From Methylotenera versatilis 79 (lineage in GTDB: Bacteria > Pseudomonadota > Gammaproteobacteria > Burkholderiales > Methylophilaceae): a stretch of 64,000 nucleotides of DNA. Where the stretch lies: NCBI RefSeq assembly GCF_000384375.1, contig NZ_ARVX01000001.1, positions 1,364,001 to 1,428,000 on the forward strand, written 5' to 3'. Below are positions 10,071 to 18,772 of this stretch, one piece after another. Position 1 is the stretch's first letter; the number at the start of each line of letters is the position of its first letter. The notes under the pieces were generated by a model. It was not told the DNA's origin. It ran no database searches and was given only the letters and a program-made list of their open reading frames with translations. A program made the translations under genes and the position numbers.

Positions 10071-10634
10071 ATGATGAAAAAACAATTTGTTGCATTTAGC
10101 GCATTTGTTGCCCTATCTACGATAGGGATATCTACAGCTCAAGCAGATGTAGGGGTGTCAGTTAGCATTGGGCAGCCTGGCTTTTATGGGCAACTTAATA
10201 TTGGTGATTATTACCCGAGACCACAACTAGTCTATGCGGAACCTAGAGTGGTTTATGTCGAGCCTTTTTATCAGAATGCGCAACCTATTTATTTAAGAGT
10301 GCCGCCTGGTCAGGCAAAACGCTGGGCAAATTACTGCGATAGATATAACGCATGTGGCAGACCAGTTTACTTTGTGCAAGGCACATGGTATCAGAACGTT
10401 TACGCACCTAGATATCAAGAGTATCGTCAACGCGGCGATGATGGCAGGCGCTATGATCAGGACTATTGGAGTAGAAATGATAATAGACAGGGGCGTTATG
10501 ATGGAAATGATGGTCGTTCAAACGATGGGGCAGGGAATGGAAACCATCAAGGCAATGGGCCAGATAAGCATCAAGGTAAAAACAAAGGCAAAAACAACAA
10601 AGGCGGAAACGGTAGAGGTAATGACCGTAACTAA
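10071..10634 (+). CDS. Secreted protein with Gly/Asn/Arg-rich low-complexity tail
   Basis: 187 residues. An N-terminal signal peptide ends near AQA-DVGVS (about residue 25). The middle (PGFYGQLNIGDYYPRPQLVYAEPR, read in pieces) is Tyr/Pro rich, and two cysteines in NYCDRYNACGRPVYFV probably form a disulphide. From about residue 125 the protein is nearly all Gly, Asn, Asp, Arg, Lys and Gln, hence disordered and basic at the end. The ribosome binding site is GAGG at 10063-10066. Small Tyr/Pro-rich exported proteins of this kind are common in betaproteobacteria; function unknown. Confidence 0.8.
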   Translation: MMKKQFVAFSAFVALSTIGISTAQADVGVSVSIGQPGFYGQLNIGDYYPRPQLVYAEPRVVYVEPFYQNAQPIYLRVPPGQAKRWANYCDRYNACGRPVYFVQGTWYQNVYAPRYQEYRQRGDDGRRYDQDYWSRNDNRQGRYDGNDGRSNDGAGNGNHQGNGPDKHQGKNKGKNNKGGNGRGNDRN

Positions 10635-10694
10635 GCCGATATAATATTGCTTTGAAATACTTTGAAGGCGATTGTTTTTATTGAAATGAGTAAG

Positions 10695-10728
10695 AAAAAA
10701 GAAAGGCTGTTTTGGCCTTTCTTTTTTT
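10695..10728. terminator. Rho-independent terminator, probably bidirectional
   Basis: Arms AAAAAGAAAGGC and GCCTTTCTTTTT with a 7-base loop and T/A runs on both sides. It separates the rightward secreted-protein gene from the leftward slmA. Confidence 0.85.
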
Positions 10729-10780
10729 ATTTATGTGAGAGTTAATAGATCTGTCATGTATTTGCAATCTAAATCTACGA

Positions 10781-11347
10781 TTACAGCATACCTAGATGTT
10801 GTTGCACAAATTCCGTTGGCTTACGCTTAAACCCACTCTTAGCATATTGATGCCAACGACCAATCACATAACACACTATCAAATTAGCTTGAGCTTCAGC
10901 ATCACCTTTAACGCCTGTGGCGGTTTCTGCGATACGAATACTTTGTTTTAAGCTGGCTTCTATTCTGTCGTAAAGTTGGTTAATACGCGTTTGCAGCCAT
11001 TCTTCTTCGTTCACTAGTGCATCGCCAGTTAACACGCGAGTCATGCCTGGATTTTTTTCGGCGAATTTTAATAACATGGTGATGATTAACTGTACCTGTT
11101 TTGCGCCATCGGTTTCATCGGTTGTGATCTTATTGATCACGCCAAAAATGGACGCTTCGATAAACTCAATCAAGCCTTCAAACATTTGTGCTTTGTTAGC
11201 AAAATGGCGATAAAGCGCTGCTTCGCTTACGTCGAGTTTTGCCGCTAAACTAGCGGTGGTGATTTTCTCGCGCTTAGGATTTTCTAGTATTTTGGCGAGT
11301 GTTTCTAGTATTTGCTGCTTGCGATTTGTCGTACGGTCTAATGCCAT
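10781..11347 (-). CDS. slmA: Nucleoid occlusion factor SlmA (TetR family)
   Basis: TetR-fold DNA-binding protein that blocks FtsZ assembly over the nucleoid. The helix-turn-helix ITTASLAAKLDVSEAALYRHFANKAQMFEGLIEFIE closely follows the E. coli SlmA pattern (in pieces: SEAALYRHF, LIEFIE), as do NPGMTRVLTGDAL and RINQLYDRIEA. 188 residues, usual length. Transcribed leftward toward the HAD nucleotidase and argB, a common betaproteobacterial order. The identification rests on motif memory, not a search. Confidence 0.87.
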   Translation of the reverse strand: MALDRTTNRKQQILETLAKILENPKREKITTASLAAKLDVSEAALYRHFANKAQMFEGLIEFIEASIFGVINKITTDETDGAKQVQLIITMLLKFAEKNPGMTRVLTGDALVNEEEWLQTRINQLYDRIEASLKQSIRIAETATGVKGDAEAQANLIVCYVIGRWHQYAKSGFKRKPTEFVQQHLGML

Positions 11348-11384
11348 ATTGTTCCCCTGATTATTATTTTATATTAGGCGCTGA

Positions 11385-12014
11385 TTATATCTTAATGTGA
11401 GTGAGTGCTAACACTGAGTTGATTCTGTAATCTACAAAATTTGGTTTTTTTAATTTTGCTGTCACCCAAATCGTTTTCATGCCTAATCGCTTAGCTGTCA
11501 TTAAAGCCGGTAGATTGTCCTCTAGCATAATGCAGTTTTTAGGATGCGTTTTTAAGGTTTTAAGCAACAACTGAAAACCACGTAGGGATGGTTTGGCATG
11601 AAATTTTGTCGACTCCACACTAAAGACTAATTCGAAACAATCGGCAATTCCCATCAATGTGAGCACACGCATCGCATATTCGCGCGGCGCATTAGTGAAC
11701 ACACATTTGCGCCCTTGTAGGTTTTGCAATAAATGGCGCAACTGCTTCACTTGAATCACCATATTCGGCAAATCCATAAACGCATGCGTGGCTTTTAAAA
11801 AGTGGTGCGCATTCACACAATGATGGCGCATTAAACCTTTGAGTGTCGCGCCATAAACCTGCCAATAATGCTGGCGTAATTGATGCGCGGCGATTTCATC
11901 TAAATCCAGTTCGTCCATGATGTACTGCGTCATGGCGCGATTCATCACAGGGAAAATATGCGCAGAAGCGTTGTGTAAAGTATCGTCTAAATCAAAAATC
12001 CAAACTCGGCTCAT
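11385..12014 (-). CDS. Pyrimidine 5'-nucleotidase-like HAD hydrolase
   Basis: HAD-superfamily phosphatase. Motif I is FDLDDTLHN at residues 6-14. A helical cap follows. Motif II is FTNAP near residue 106, and motif III with the late acidic residues is MLEDNLPALMTAKRLGM. The pattern with DLDDTLHNAS resembles the SDT1/PHM8 pyrimidine 5'-nucleotidases that lie between argB and slmA in many betaproteobacteria. 209 residues. Substrate is inferred from family resemblance only. Confidence 0.83.
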   Translation of the reverse strand: MSRVWIFDLDDTLHNASAHIFPVMNRAMTQYIMDELDLDEIAAHQLRQHYWQVYGATLKGLMRHHCVNAHHFLKATHAFMDLPNMVIQVKQLRHLLQNLQGRKCVFTNAPREYAMRVLTLMGIADCFELVFSVESTKFHAKPSLRGFQLLLKTLKTHPKNCIMLEDNLPALMTAKRLGMKTIWVTAKLKKPNFVDYRINSVLALTHIKI

Positions 12015-12053
12015 AGCATTATTTTCTGATGCCGAGTTTCTTTATCAAGGCTC

Positions 12054-12178
12054 ATTCCAGCTCCAATTCGATGATGAGACAAGGCGGCAACGAGCGACCG
12101 ACGAAGATAGTGTAGATGGCGCGGCTATGCAGAAGCGAGGCAGTCAACGCAGTTTCATCGATGAAATTGAGGTTGGAA

Positions 12179-12180
<2 letters not shown>
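12054..12180. repeat. Palindromic intergenic element A (MITE/REP-like)
   Basis: 127 bases with imperfect terminal inverted repeats: left end ATTCCAGCTCCAATT, right end (reverse complement) ATTCCAACCTCAATT, continuing for about 25 bases. The interior carries CAAGGCGGCAACGAGCGACC and GAAGCGAGGCAGTCAACGC. The GC-rich core contrasts with the AT-rich intergenic DNA. The right end runs into the argB stop codon. A related element lies at 22651-22765. Confidence 0.7.
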
Positions 12181-13090
<910 letters not shown>

Positions 13091-13156
13091 TTAAATTTTG
13101 CTTCATTGTATCTAAAAAATGCGTTTTAAATATAAAGATTACCCAAAACAAATAAT

Positions 13157-13186
13157 AAAAGTTAACCAAAAAAATGGTTAACTTTT
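13157..13186. terminator. GTTAAC-armed hairpin between argA-like gene and argB
   Basis: Perfect 12-bp arms AAAAGTTAACCA and TGGTTAACTTTT with a 6-base A loop, with A and T runs on the flanks. It lies 35 bases after the end of the XRE-ArgA gene and ahead of argB, so it probably terminates the former. Confidence 0.7.
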
Positions 13187-13221
13187 ATGTAGGTGGCTTA
13201 ATCGATTCCGCTTTGGCTGAA

Positions 13222-14859
13222 TTAAAGCGACTTAACAAACACTTTAGATTTACGCTGAAAATTGTAAAGTTGCTGTTTTTGTTGCGGTAATTTTTCGATA
13301 CTTTTTTCAATAAAACCGCGCTCTAAAAACCAATGTTCTGTGCGCGTAGTTAAGCAGAATAGTTGTTTGAAACCATTTTCTTTCGCCTGCGCTTGGCAAT
13401 AATTAAAAAGCCTATCGCCACGGCCATTGCCACGGTAAGCATTGTCAATCGCCAAGCAGGCGAATTCTGCCATGCGTTCATCTGCAAACGGGTAAAGCGC
13501 CGCGCAACCGATAGTGCGATTATCGTGTTCCATCACATAAAAATGCTCAATTTCCATTTCGATACGTTCGCGTCCACGGCGTACTAAAATACCGTCATTT
13601 TCCAGCGGTTCAATCAATTTCAATATGCCGCCAACATCGTCGATATTAGCTTGGCGCATAGTTTCTAAACCTTCCTCTGTGACCATCGTGCCAATACCGC
13701 TATGCGTGAATAGCTCTTGAATGATCGCGCCATCGATATGCCGAGAGATCAAATGTGTGCGTGCCACGCCGTGTTCGCAAGCGCGTACTGCTGCTGGCAG
13801 GTAATAATCCACATCTTCAGAAAAGTGAATAGGTGCCTCGTTATTTTGCGCATTATTTTGCACGTTACGCAGCAAGTTTTTGGCTTTTTCTGCGGTCATT
13901 TCGCGCAGTAGATCGCCGCGCAAATTACGTACGCCATCGCTATCCATCAAGAAAATCAGTTTGTCTGCGTCCAGTGCAATCGCTGCGCTCACTGCGACAT
14001 CTTCTAAACTCAAATTAAAAGCTTCCCCAGTTGGCGAATAGCCAAGTGGCGATAACAATACCAATTCGTTGTCATCCAAGCGTTTTTGTATACCAATCGC
14101 ATCTACTTTGCGCACTTCGCCTGTGTGCTGCAAATCAACGCCGTCGCGCACACCAAGCGGTTTTGCCGTCACAAAATTGCCGCTCGCTACCCGAATATCA
14201 GCGCCAGCCATCGGTGAATTAGCAATGCCCATCGAAAGCAAGGCTTCAATTTCCACCCGCACTGCGCCATTGGCTTCTTTTACCGCTTCCATCGCCGCAT
14301 CATCGGTTACGCGCAAACCATTATTAAAAGCAGGCGTGAGTTTATCGCGTTTTAAACGCTGCTCAATTTGCGGGCGTGCGCCATGCACCAATACCAGCCT
14401 CACTTCTAAGCTGGCAAGCAAGTTGAGATCGTGCGATAACGCAATAAATTGTGCTTCGCTGACCACTTCACCACCAAATGCGATTACAAATGTCCGTCCG
14501 CCAAACGCATGGATGTAAGGTGTGACAGAGCGAAACCAGTTAACAAAATTTTGGTGCACGAAATCTTCTGCAGATGGGCTAAAAGTCGATTGATTCAGGT
14601 CTGATGAGTACGACTGACGCTGCTCTTCTACTCGCGTTGGAAAATCGCTTTCCTCCTCGCTCAAAGCATAAAGGCTTGCGGGTGTTGTGTCTAACGCTGC
14701 AGCGATTTTTCGCAATAAAGTTTCAGAAACGCCTAATTCGCCACGTTCTATACGTGACAAGTTACCAGCATCTGCCCCTACTTCGCTGGCGAGTTGTTGT
14801 AAAGTTAAGTTATTAAATTGACGTTTTTGCCGAATAAATCTGCCAAGAGATGTCATCAT
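13222..14859 (-). CDS. XRE helix-turn-helix fused to N-acetylglutamate synthase (ArgA type)
   Basis: 545 residues in one open frame. Residues 1-66 are an XRE/HTH_3 domain (IRQKRQFNNLTLQQLASEVG, NLSRIERGELGVSETLLRKI). Residues 67-98 are a polar linker. From about residue 100 the protein follows ArgA: amino-acid-kinase-like domain (FVIAFGGEVVSE, VLVHGARPQIEQRLK, ELVLLSPLGYSPTGEAFN) and a C-terminal GNAT domain with NAYRGNGRGDRLF as acetyl-CoA motif. ArgA alone is usually about 440 residues, so the HTH is an addition. It acetylates glutamate for arginine synthesis and may also bind DNA. Three dyads sit directly upstream. The fold calls are firm; regulation is inferred. Confidence 0.88.
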   Translation of the reverse strand: MMTSLGRFIRQKRQFNNLTLQQLASEVGADAGNLSRIERGELGVSETLLRKIAAALDTTPASLYALSEEESDFPTRVEEQRQSYSSDLNQSTFSPSAEDFVHQNFVNWFRSVTPYIHAFGGRTFVIAFGGEVVSEAQFIALSHDLNLLASLEVRLVLVHGARPQIEQRLKRDKLTPAFNNGLRVTDDAAMEAVKEANGAVRVEIEALLSMGIANSPMAGADIRVASGNFVTAKPLGVRDGVDLQHTGEVRKVDAIGIQKRLDDNELVLLSPLGYSPTGEAFNLSLEDVAVSAAIALDADKLIFLMDSDGVRNLRGDLLREMTAEKAKNLLRNVQNNAQNNEAPIHFSEDVDYYLPAAVRACEHGVARTHLISRHIDGAIIQELFTHSGIGTMVTEEGLETMRQANIDDVGGILKLIEPLENDGILVRRGRERIEMEIEHFYVMEHDNRTIGCAALYPFADERMAEFACLAIDNAYRGNGRGDRLFNYCQAQAKENGFKQLFCLTTRTEHWFLERGFIEKSIEKLPQQKQQLYNFQRKSKVFVKSL

Positions 14860-14871
14860 AAATCCATTTAT

Positions 14872-14926
14872 TTGTAATATTTACAATATTATAAATATTT
14901 TTGTAAAAAATACAATTTTAATTGTA
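14872..14926 (-). promoter_or_regulatory. Three TTGTA/TACAA dyads in the XRE-ArgA promoter
   Basis: Three perfect dyads in 55 bases: TTGTAA-TAT-TTACAA at 14872-14886, TTGTA-AAAAA-TACAA at 14901-14915, and TACAATT-TT-AATTGTA at 14911-14926. The second and third share a half-site. The cluster fills the 72-base gap between rsmE and the XRE-ArgA start. XRE regulators usually bind such short dyads in their own promoters, so an autoregulatory operator is likely. Confidence 0.65.
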
Positions 14927-14931
14927 TAGAT

Positions 14932-15666
14932 TTAGTAATCGCCCCACAAAGTTTGCATGCTGGCGATGGCGGTTAGTGCTGCCGTTTCGGTGCGTAAAAT
15001 ACGTGGACCTAAAATAATGGATTGAAAACCTTGCGATGTGGCAGCATCGATTTCGCTTTGGCTTAAACCGCCTTCTGCGCCTATTAATAATTGAATTTGG
15101 CTGACAGGTTTGGTTAATGCGGCGATTTTTAATGCACCGACAGGGTTAAGTAAAATGCGCGTGGCATTTCCTTGTGGGTTATATGCTAGCCAATTCGATA
15201 AACTGATTGGCGACAATACTTGCGGCACAAATGCGCGCCCAGATTGTTCGCAGGCAGAGGTGACAATGTTTTGCCAATGCTCAAGCCGCTTTTGTGCGCG
15301 TTCTTGATTGAGTTTTACCACGCTGCGTTCGGTGGAAATTGGCTGAATCGCCTTAACGCCTAACTCTACGGCTTTTTGAATGGTGTAATCCATGCGGTCC
15401 CCGCTGGAAATACCTTGTAGCAAAGTGATGTTAAGTGGTGATTCATTTTCAATCATTTCGCCAGCCAATACTTTGGCAATCACCTCATTTTTTTTGATGC
15501 CGATTAACTCACAACTGTAGTCGAATCCATCGCCATTGAATAATTTGAGTTTATCGCCAATATTCAGTCGTAAGGCGCGCGTGGCATGAGTGGCCGCGCT
15601 GGCAGATAGTGGAGCTAATGCGCCTAAAATGAGTTTTTCTGCACTGTAAAAGCGGGTATTAGACAT
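14932..15666 (-). CDS. rsmE: 16S rRNA (uracil-1498-N3)-methyltransferase RsmE
   Basis: SPOUT-class methyltransferase that methylates U1498 in the decoding centre of 16S rRNA. Visible: N-terminal PUA-like region (HATRALRLNIGDKLKLFNGDG), then the knot with LLIGAEGGLSQSEIDAA and LGPRILRTETAALTAI. 244 residues, typical. It precedes the XRE-ArgA gene on the same strand with only the dyad-bearing gap between them. Confidence 0.95.
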   Translation of the reverse strand: MSNTRFYSAEKLILGALAPLSASAATHATRALRLNIGDKLKLFNGDGFDYSCELIGIKKNEVIAKVLAGEMIENESPLNITLLQGISSGDRMDYTIQKAVELGVKAIQPISTERSVVKLNQERAQKRLEHWQNIVTSACEQSGRAFVPQVLSPISLSNWLAYNPQGNATRILLNPVGALKIAALTKPVSQIQLLIGAEGGLSQSEIDAATSQGFQSIILGPRILRTETAALTAIASMQTLWGDY

Positions 15667-15721
15667 GATTCGTTAGATGAAAGTGTTAAGATTAAATTAT
15701 AAGTTAATTAAGGAGTAAAGC

Positions 15722-16294
15722 ATGGCAAGTTTAAATCCACCTATTTGCGATTTTGGTTGGAAAGCCCCTGATTTTAGTTTGCCTGCTGTGAATTTCAGGG
15801 GTACTGAGGGTAACTTGGTCTCACGCGATATGATTATGGGCAAAAATGGCTTGTTGGTCATGTTTATTTGCAACCATTGCCCTTATGTTAAAGCCATTAA
15901 AACTCGGCTGGTTGTCACTTGTCTTGAGCTTGAACAATATGGCATTAATAGCATCGCGATTCAAAGTAATGACACAGTGAAATATCCAGATGATAATTTT
16001 GAGCGTATGGAAGAAGAAGCAACGCAAAACCGTTTTAGTTTTCCATACGTGTTAGATGAAACGCAAGACGTCGCAAAAGCCTATGGCGCTGTATGTACAC
16101 CAGACTTTTTTGGTTTTAATGCCAAGGGCGAATTGCAGTATCGCGGCCGTTTTGATGCCGCAGCCCGCAACCCAGAGCCGCCAGCAGATAACACGCGTGA
16201 TTTATTTGATGCCATGAAGCTGATTGCGGAAACAGGTAAAGGTCCTATTGAGCAGATCGCAAGTATTGGTTGCAGTATTAAATGGTTTGAATAG
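15722..16294 (+). CDS. Thioredoxin-fold (redoxin/AhpC-TSA) protein with CNHC site
   Basis: 190 residues with a thioredoxin fold: APDFSLPAVN near the N-terminus, then LVMFICNHCPYVKAIK carrying a CxxC pair (CNHC), and ACGxxCTPDFF-like GAVCTPDFFGF with the cis-Pro region. No signal peptide, so cytoplasmic. This matches the PRX-like/thioredoxin-family group with CNHCPYV; partner and substrate are unknown. Clear ribosome binding site (AAGGAG) before the ATG. Confidence 0.85.
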   Translation: MASLNPPICDFGWKAPDFSLPAVNFRGTEGNLVSRDMIMGKNGLLVMFICNHCPYVKAIKTRLVVTCLELEQYGINSIAIQSNDTVKYPDDNFERMEEEATQNRFSFPYVLDETQDVAKAYGAVCTPDFFGFNAKGELQYRGRFDAAARNPEPPADNTRDLFDAMKLIAETGKGPIEQIASIGCSIKWFE

Positions 16295-16304
16295 AGGAAT
16301 TATT

Positions 16305-17342
16305 GTGAGTGAAGTTAGAAAATTAAAATGGGGAATTCTTGGCGCGGCGCGGGTTAATGAGCGTTTATTACCGGCGATTATTGAAGCGCAGAATTCAGAA
16401 TTAGTCGCAATCGCCAGTCGCCGTGCAGGCGCTGCTAAAGCGGTTTTAGAAAAATATGCGCCGTCAGGTTTTATGGAAACGCATTCAAATGTGCTGTGTT
16501 ATGACGATATGGATGCATTAATTAATGACCAAAATGTGGAAGCGATTTACTGCCCGATGGCGAATGAAGAGCACGCAAAATGGGCGATTAAGGCCATTAA
16601 TGCGGGCAAACATATCTTGATTGAAAAGCCGATGGCAACCACTTTAAAAGATGTAGAGGCAATTGAAGCGGCGGCGATTAAAAATAATGTCAAAGTGATG
16701 GAAGGCTTTATGTATCGCTTTCATCCACAACACAAACGCGTGCAAGAGATTATCGATTCTGGTTTGATTGGCGATGTATTATCCGCACGTGCCAGTTTTT
16801 CATTTTTGATGAAACAAGCACGCATGTATCGCATTGACCGCAGTATGGGGAATGGCGGCGGTGCGATGTGGGATATCGGCCCTTATGCGATTCATAGTTT
16901 GCGTTGGTGCTTTCAGAAAGATGGTAAGCCCACAGAACCAGTTTCTATCACCGCGCATGCCAAGTTGAATGAACATAGCGCAGATATTGTGACCAGTGGC
17001 ATATTAGATTTTGGACCAGACGGCGAAGGCCGGGCGCGCTTTGGTCATTTTGATGTGAGTTTTGAGCGCAGTAGAAAATCAGAATATGAAATCATCGGCA
17101 CCAAGGGTTGGGTAAAATGCCACGCTGCTTGGGTGTTTCAAAGTGATGTGCCAGTTATTAGTTGGGCGCTGGAAGATGGAAAATACGCAGAAGAACGCTT
17201 TGCGCCAAGCAATCACTTTAATCTGGAAATCGAGCATTTCAGTGATTGTGTATTGAATGACAAAGTGCCGCACTTGACGTTTGACGATGCAAAAGCTAAC
17301 TGTCGAGCGATTGAGATGGTCATTAAGCAATGTGAAAAGTAG
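16305..17342 (+). CDS. Gfo/Idh/MocA family oxidoreductase
   Basis: NAD(P)-dependent dehydrogenase family acting on sugar-like substrates. N-terminal Rossmann motif WGILGAARVNERLLPA, then the EKPMA motif (HILIEKPMATTLKDV) with the family lysine, and the C-terminal GGGAMWDIGPYAIHSLRW segment. The start is GTG 16305, eight bases after an AGAGGA site; an upstream in-frame start at 16224 would overlap the previous gene by 71 bases and is unlikely. 345 residues. Possibly cotranscribed with the thioredoxin-like gene. Confidence 0.88.
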   Translation: MSEVRKLKWGILGAARVNERLLPAIIEAQNSELVAIASRRAGAAKAVLEKYAPSGFMETHSNVLCYDDMDALINDQNVEAIYCPMANEEHAKWAIKAINAGKHILIEKPMATTLKDVEAIEAAAIKNNVKVMEGFMYRFHPQHKRVQEIIDSGLIGDVLSARASFSFLMKQARMYRIDRSMGNGGGAMWDIGPYAIHSLRWCFQKDGKPTEPVSITAHAKLNEHSADIVTSGILDFGPDGEGRARFGHFDVSFERSRKSEYEIIGTKGWVKCHAAWVFQSDVPVISWALEDGKYAEERFAPSNHFNLEIEHFSDCVLNDKVPHLTFDDAKANCRAIEMVIKQCEK

Positions 17343-17383
17343 GCGTTTTAACTTTCCCCACTATTTAGATTGGAATATTTTGC

Positions 17384-17923
17384 ATGAATAAATCTTTGCG
17401 CAACGCATCATCCATTGCAGTTTCAGCTACTTTATTGCTGTTATTGTCTGCTTGTCAGAACCTGCCAACAAATAAGCACACGGCTAGTGCAACCATTGAG
17501 CCAACTTCTGCCGCAGGCGATTTTAAGCCACATGGCACAGTTAACTTTACGCAAATTGGGGACAAGGTGTTGGTGAATGCCAATATCAGTGGCCTTGAAC
17601 CGAATTCTGAGCACGGTTTTCATGTGCATGCAGTGGCTGATTGCTCAGGTGACGGCACCAAAGCGGGCGGACATTTTAATCCTGATAATCACGCGCATGG
17701 TTATCCTGGCCAAGATCAACGTCATGCAGGTGCGATGTTTAACCTTAAAGCCAACGCAAATGGCGTAGCTAAATTACAGCAAACATTGGATACAGTGACT
17801 TTAACGGAAGGTAAATACGATATTGTTGGTTTACCATTGATAATTCATCGTGATGCGGATGATTATAAATCGCAACCGGTTGGCAATGCTGGACCGCGTA
17901 TTGGTTGCGGTATTATCAAGTAA
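17384..17923 (+). CDS. SodC-family Cu/Zn superoxide dismutase-like lipoprotein lacking the zinc Asp
   Basis: 179 residues with a lipobox LSAC ending at Cys24, so a periplasm-facing lipoprotein. The SodC signature GFHVHAVADC gives copper ligands His80 and His82, bridging His97 (GGHFNP), His105 and His114. His155 is the fourth copper ligand, Cys87-Cys175 fits the conserved disulphide, and Arg172 matches the active-site arginine. The usual HxGD motif reads HAGAMFN, so the zinc ligand (bovine Asp83) is Ala117. Activity may be copper-only, altered or lost. Annotated from alignment by eye to bovine and E. coli SodC. Confidence 0.88.
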   Translation: MNKSLRNASSIAVSATLLLLLSACQNLPTNKHTASATIEPTSAAGDFKPHGTVNFTQIGDKVLVNANISGLEPNSEHGFHVHAVADCSGDGTKAGGHFNPDNHAHGYPGQDQRHAGAMFNLKANANGVAKLQQTLDTVTLTEGKYDIVGLPLIIHRDADDYKSQPVGNAGPRIGCGIIK

Positions 17924-17974
17924 ATCCAGTTGAAATGTTGATGAATATATAAGGTTAACCCATAAAAAATGGCA

Positions 17975-18008
17975 ATAAAAAAACGAGGCGCGAGGCCTCG
18001 TTTTTTAT
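17975..18008. terminator. Bidirectional terminator between sodC-like and BON genes
   Basis: Stem ACGAGGC / GCCTCGT at 17983-17989 and 17995-18001 with a GCGAG loop, an A run on the left and a T run on the right. Serves two convergent genes. Confidence 0.85.
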
Positions 18009-18096
18009 TATCCAAACAATACACGTTATGGACGTCGATTGATTAGTTAGCAAAGATACTTAAATCTAAGCCGTAAAATGTATTTCTACAAAATTA

Positions 18097-18411
18097 TTAG
18101 TGCGCTGTTGTTACAACGATGTCGTTTTTAACGCCAGTTACACCTTTAACATTTTTAGCCAACACAACTGCTTTATCTGCTTCAGCTTGCGATTTTGCTG
18201 TACCTGTTAATTGCACTAAGCCGTTGCTGTCAGTTTCAACTTTAATATCAGTTGCGCTAACTGTTTTGTCTTTTGCTAATTCTGCTTTTACTTTAGTCGT
18301 AATAACCGCGTCGCCAACTTTAGTTTTAACTGAATCACCTTCTGCAGCAAATGCAGCCAAAGGTAATGCTAAAGCACCAACAACTAGTAACGTTTTAAGA
18401 TTTGCTTTCAT
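18097..18411 (-). CDS. Periplasmic BON-domain protein (OsmY-like)
   Basis: 104 residues: signal peptide MKANLKTLLVVGALALPLAA with cleavage at AFA-AEG, then one BON domain (DAVITTKVKAELAKDKTVSA, KVETDSNGLVQLTGTAKSQAEADKAV, GVKNDIV). BON proteins are exported, stress-induced and thought to bind phospholipid or envelope surfaces. A good ribosome binding site (GAAAGGAAATAC) precedes the ATG. Single-BON members are shorter than OsmY. Confidence 0.9.
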   Translation of the reverse strand: MKANLKTLLVVGALALPLAAFAAEGDSVKTKVGDAVITTKVKAELAKDKTVSATDIKVETDSNGLVQLTGTAKSQAEADKAVVLAKNVKGVTGVKNDIVVTTAH

Positions 18412-18605
18412 TTGTATTTCCTTTCGATAATAAATAGATATGTGCTTAACACAGTAGCCATTCTAGGCATTTGAAAAAAATATCGAATAGGCGGTTGCTG
18501 ATATTGCTGTAGGACATTTCTGTCTAACTTAAGCGAACTAACTTAAGCAGCAGAGATGACCATTTTGCTTGATATTTAAAGGTTAAGTGTATTGAGATTG
18601 GTTTG

Positions 18606-18646
18606 GTTGTGACTGGCAAAATTGACAGTAGTGTCAAAATCACAAC
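18606..18646. promoter_or_regulatory. Nested dyad in the 18412-18772 intergenic region
   Basis: Perfect dyad TTGACA-GTAG-TGTCAA at 18622-18637, enclosed by GTTGTGA at 18606 and TCACAAC at 18640 (also reverse complements, but asymmetrically spaced). It lies between two divergent genes and could be an operator. The remaining 360 bases of this gap show no gene. Confidence 0.45.
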
Positions 18647-18772
18647 ATTTAGACATGTTTAAGATAAATCCAATCATTTGATTTATATGTGTATTTTTAA
18701 AAAAATATAATTGGCATCCAACTTGCAAAGGCTTAATTACTTTAAGTTTATTGTCTAAATTGGATATCAAAA

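Noticed and set aside
10354-10644. Second + strand ORF inside the low-complexity part of the secreted protein gene
   Set aside because: It is an out-of-frame shadow; its Met/Ile/Ala-rich translation comes from the repeated Gly/Asn/Asp codons of the true frame.
13222-14859. Two separate genes (XRE regulator and ArgA) rather than a fusion
   Set aside because: The frame is continuous through the linker with no stop, and no internal ribosome binding site and start at the expected ArgA N-terminus was evident; resequencing would settle it.
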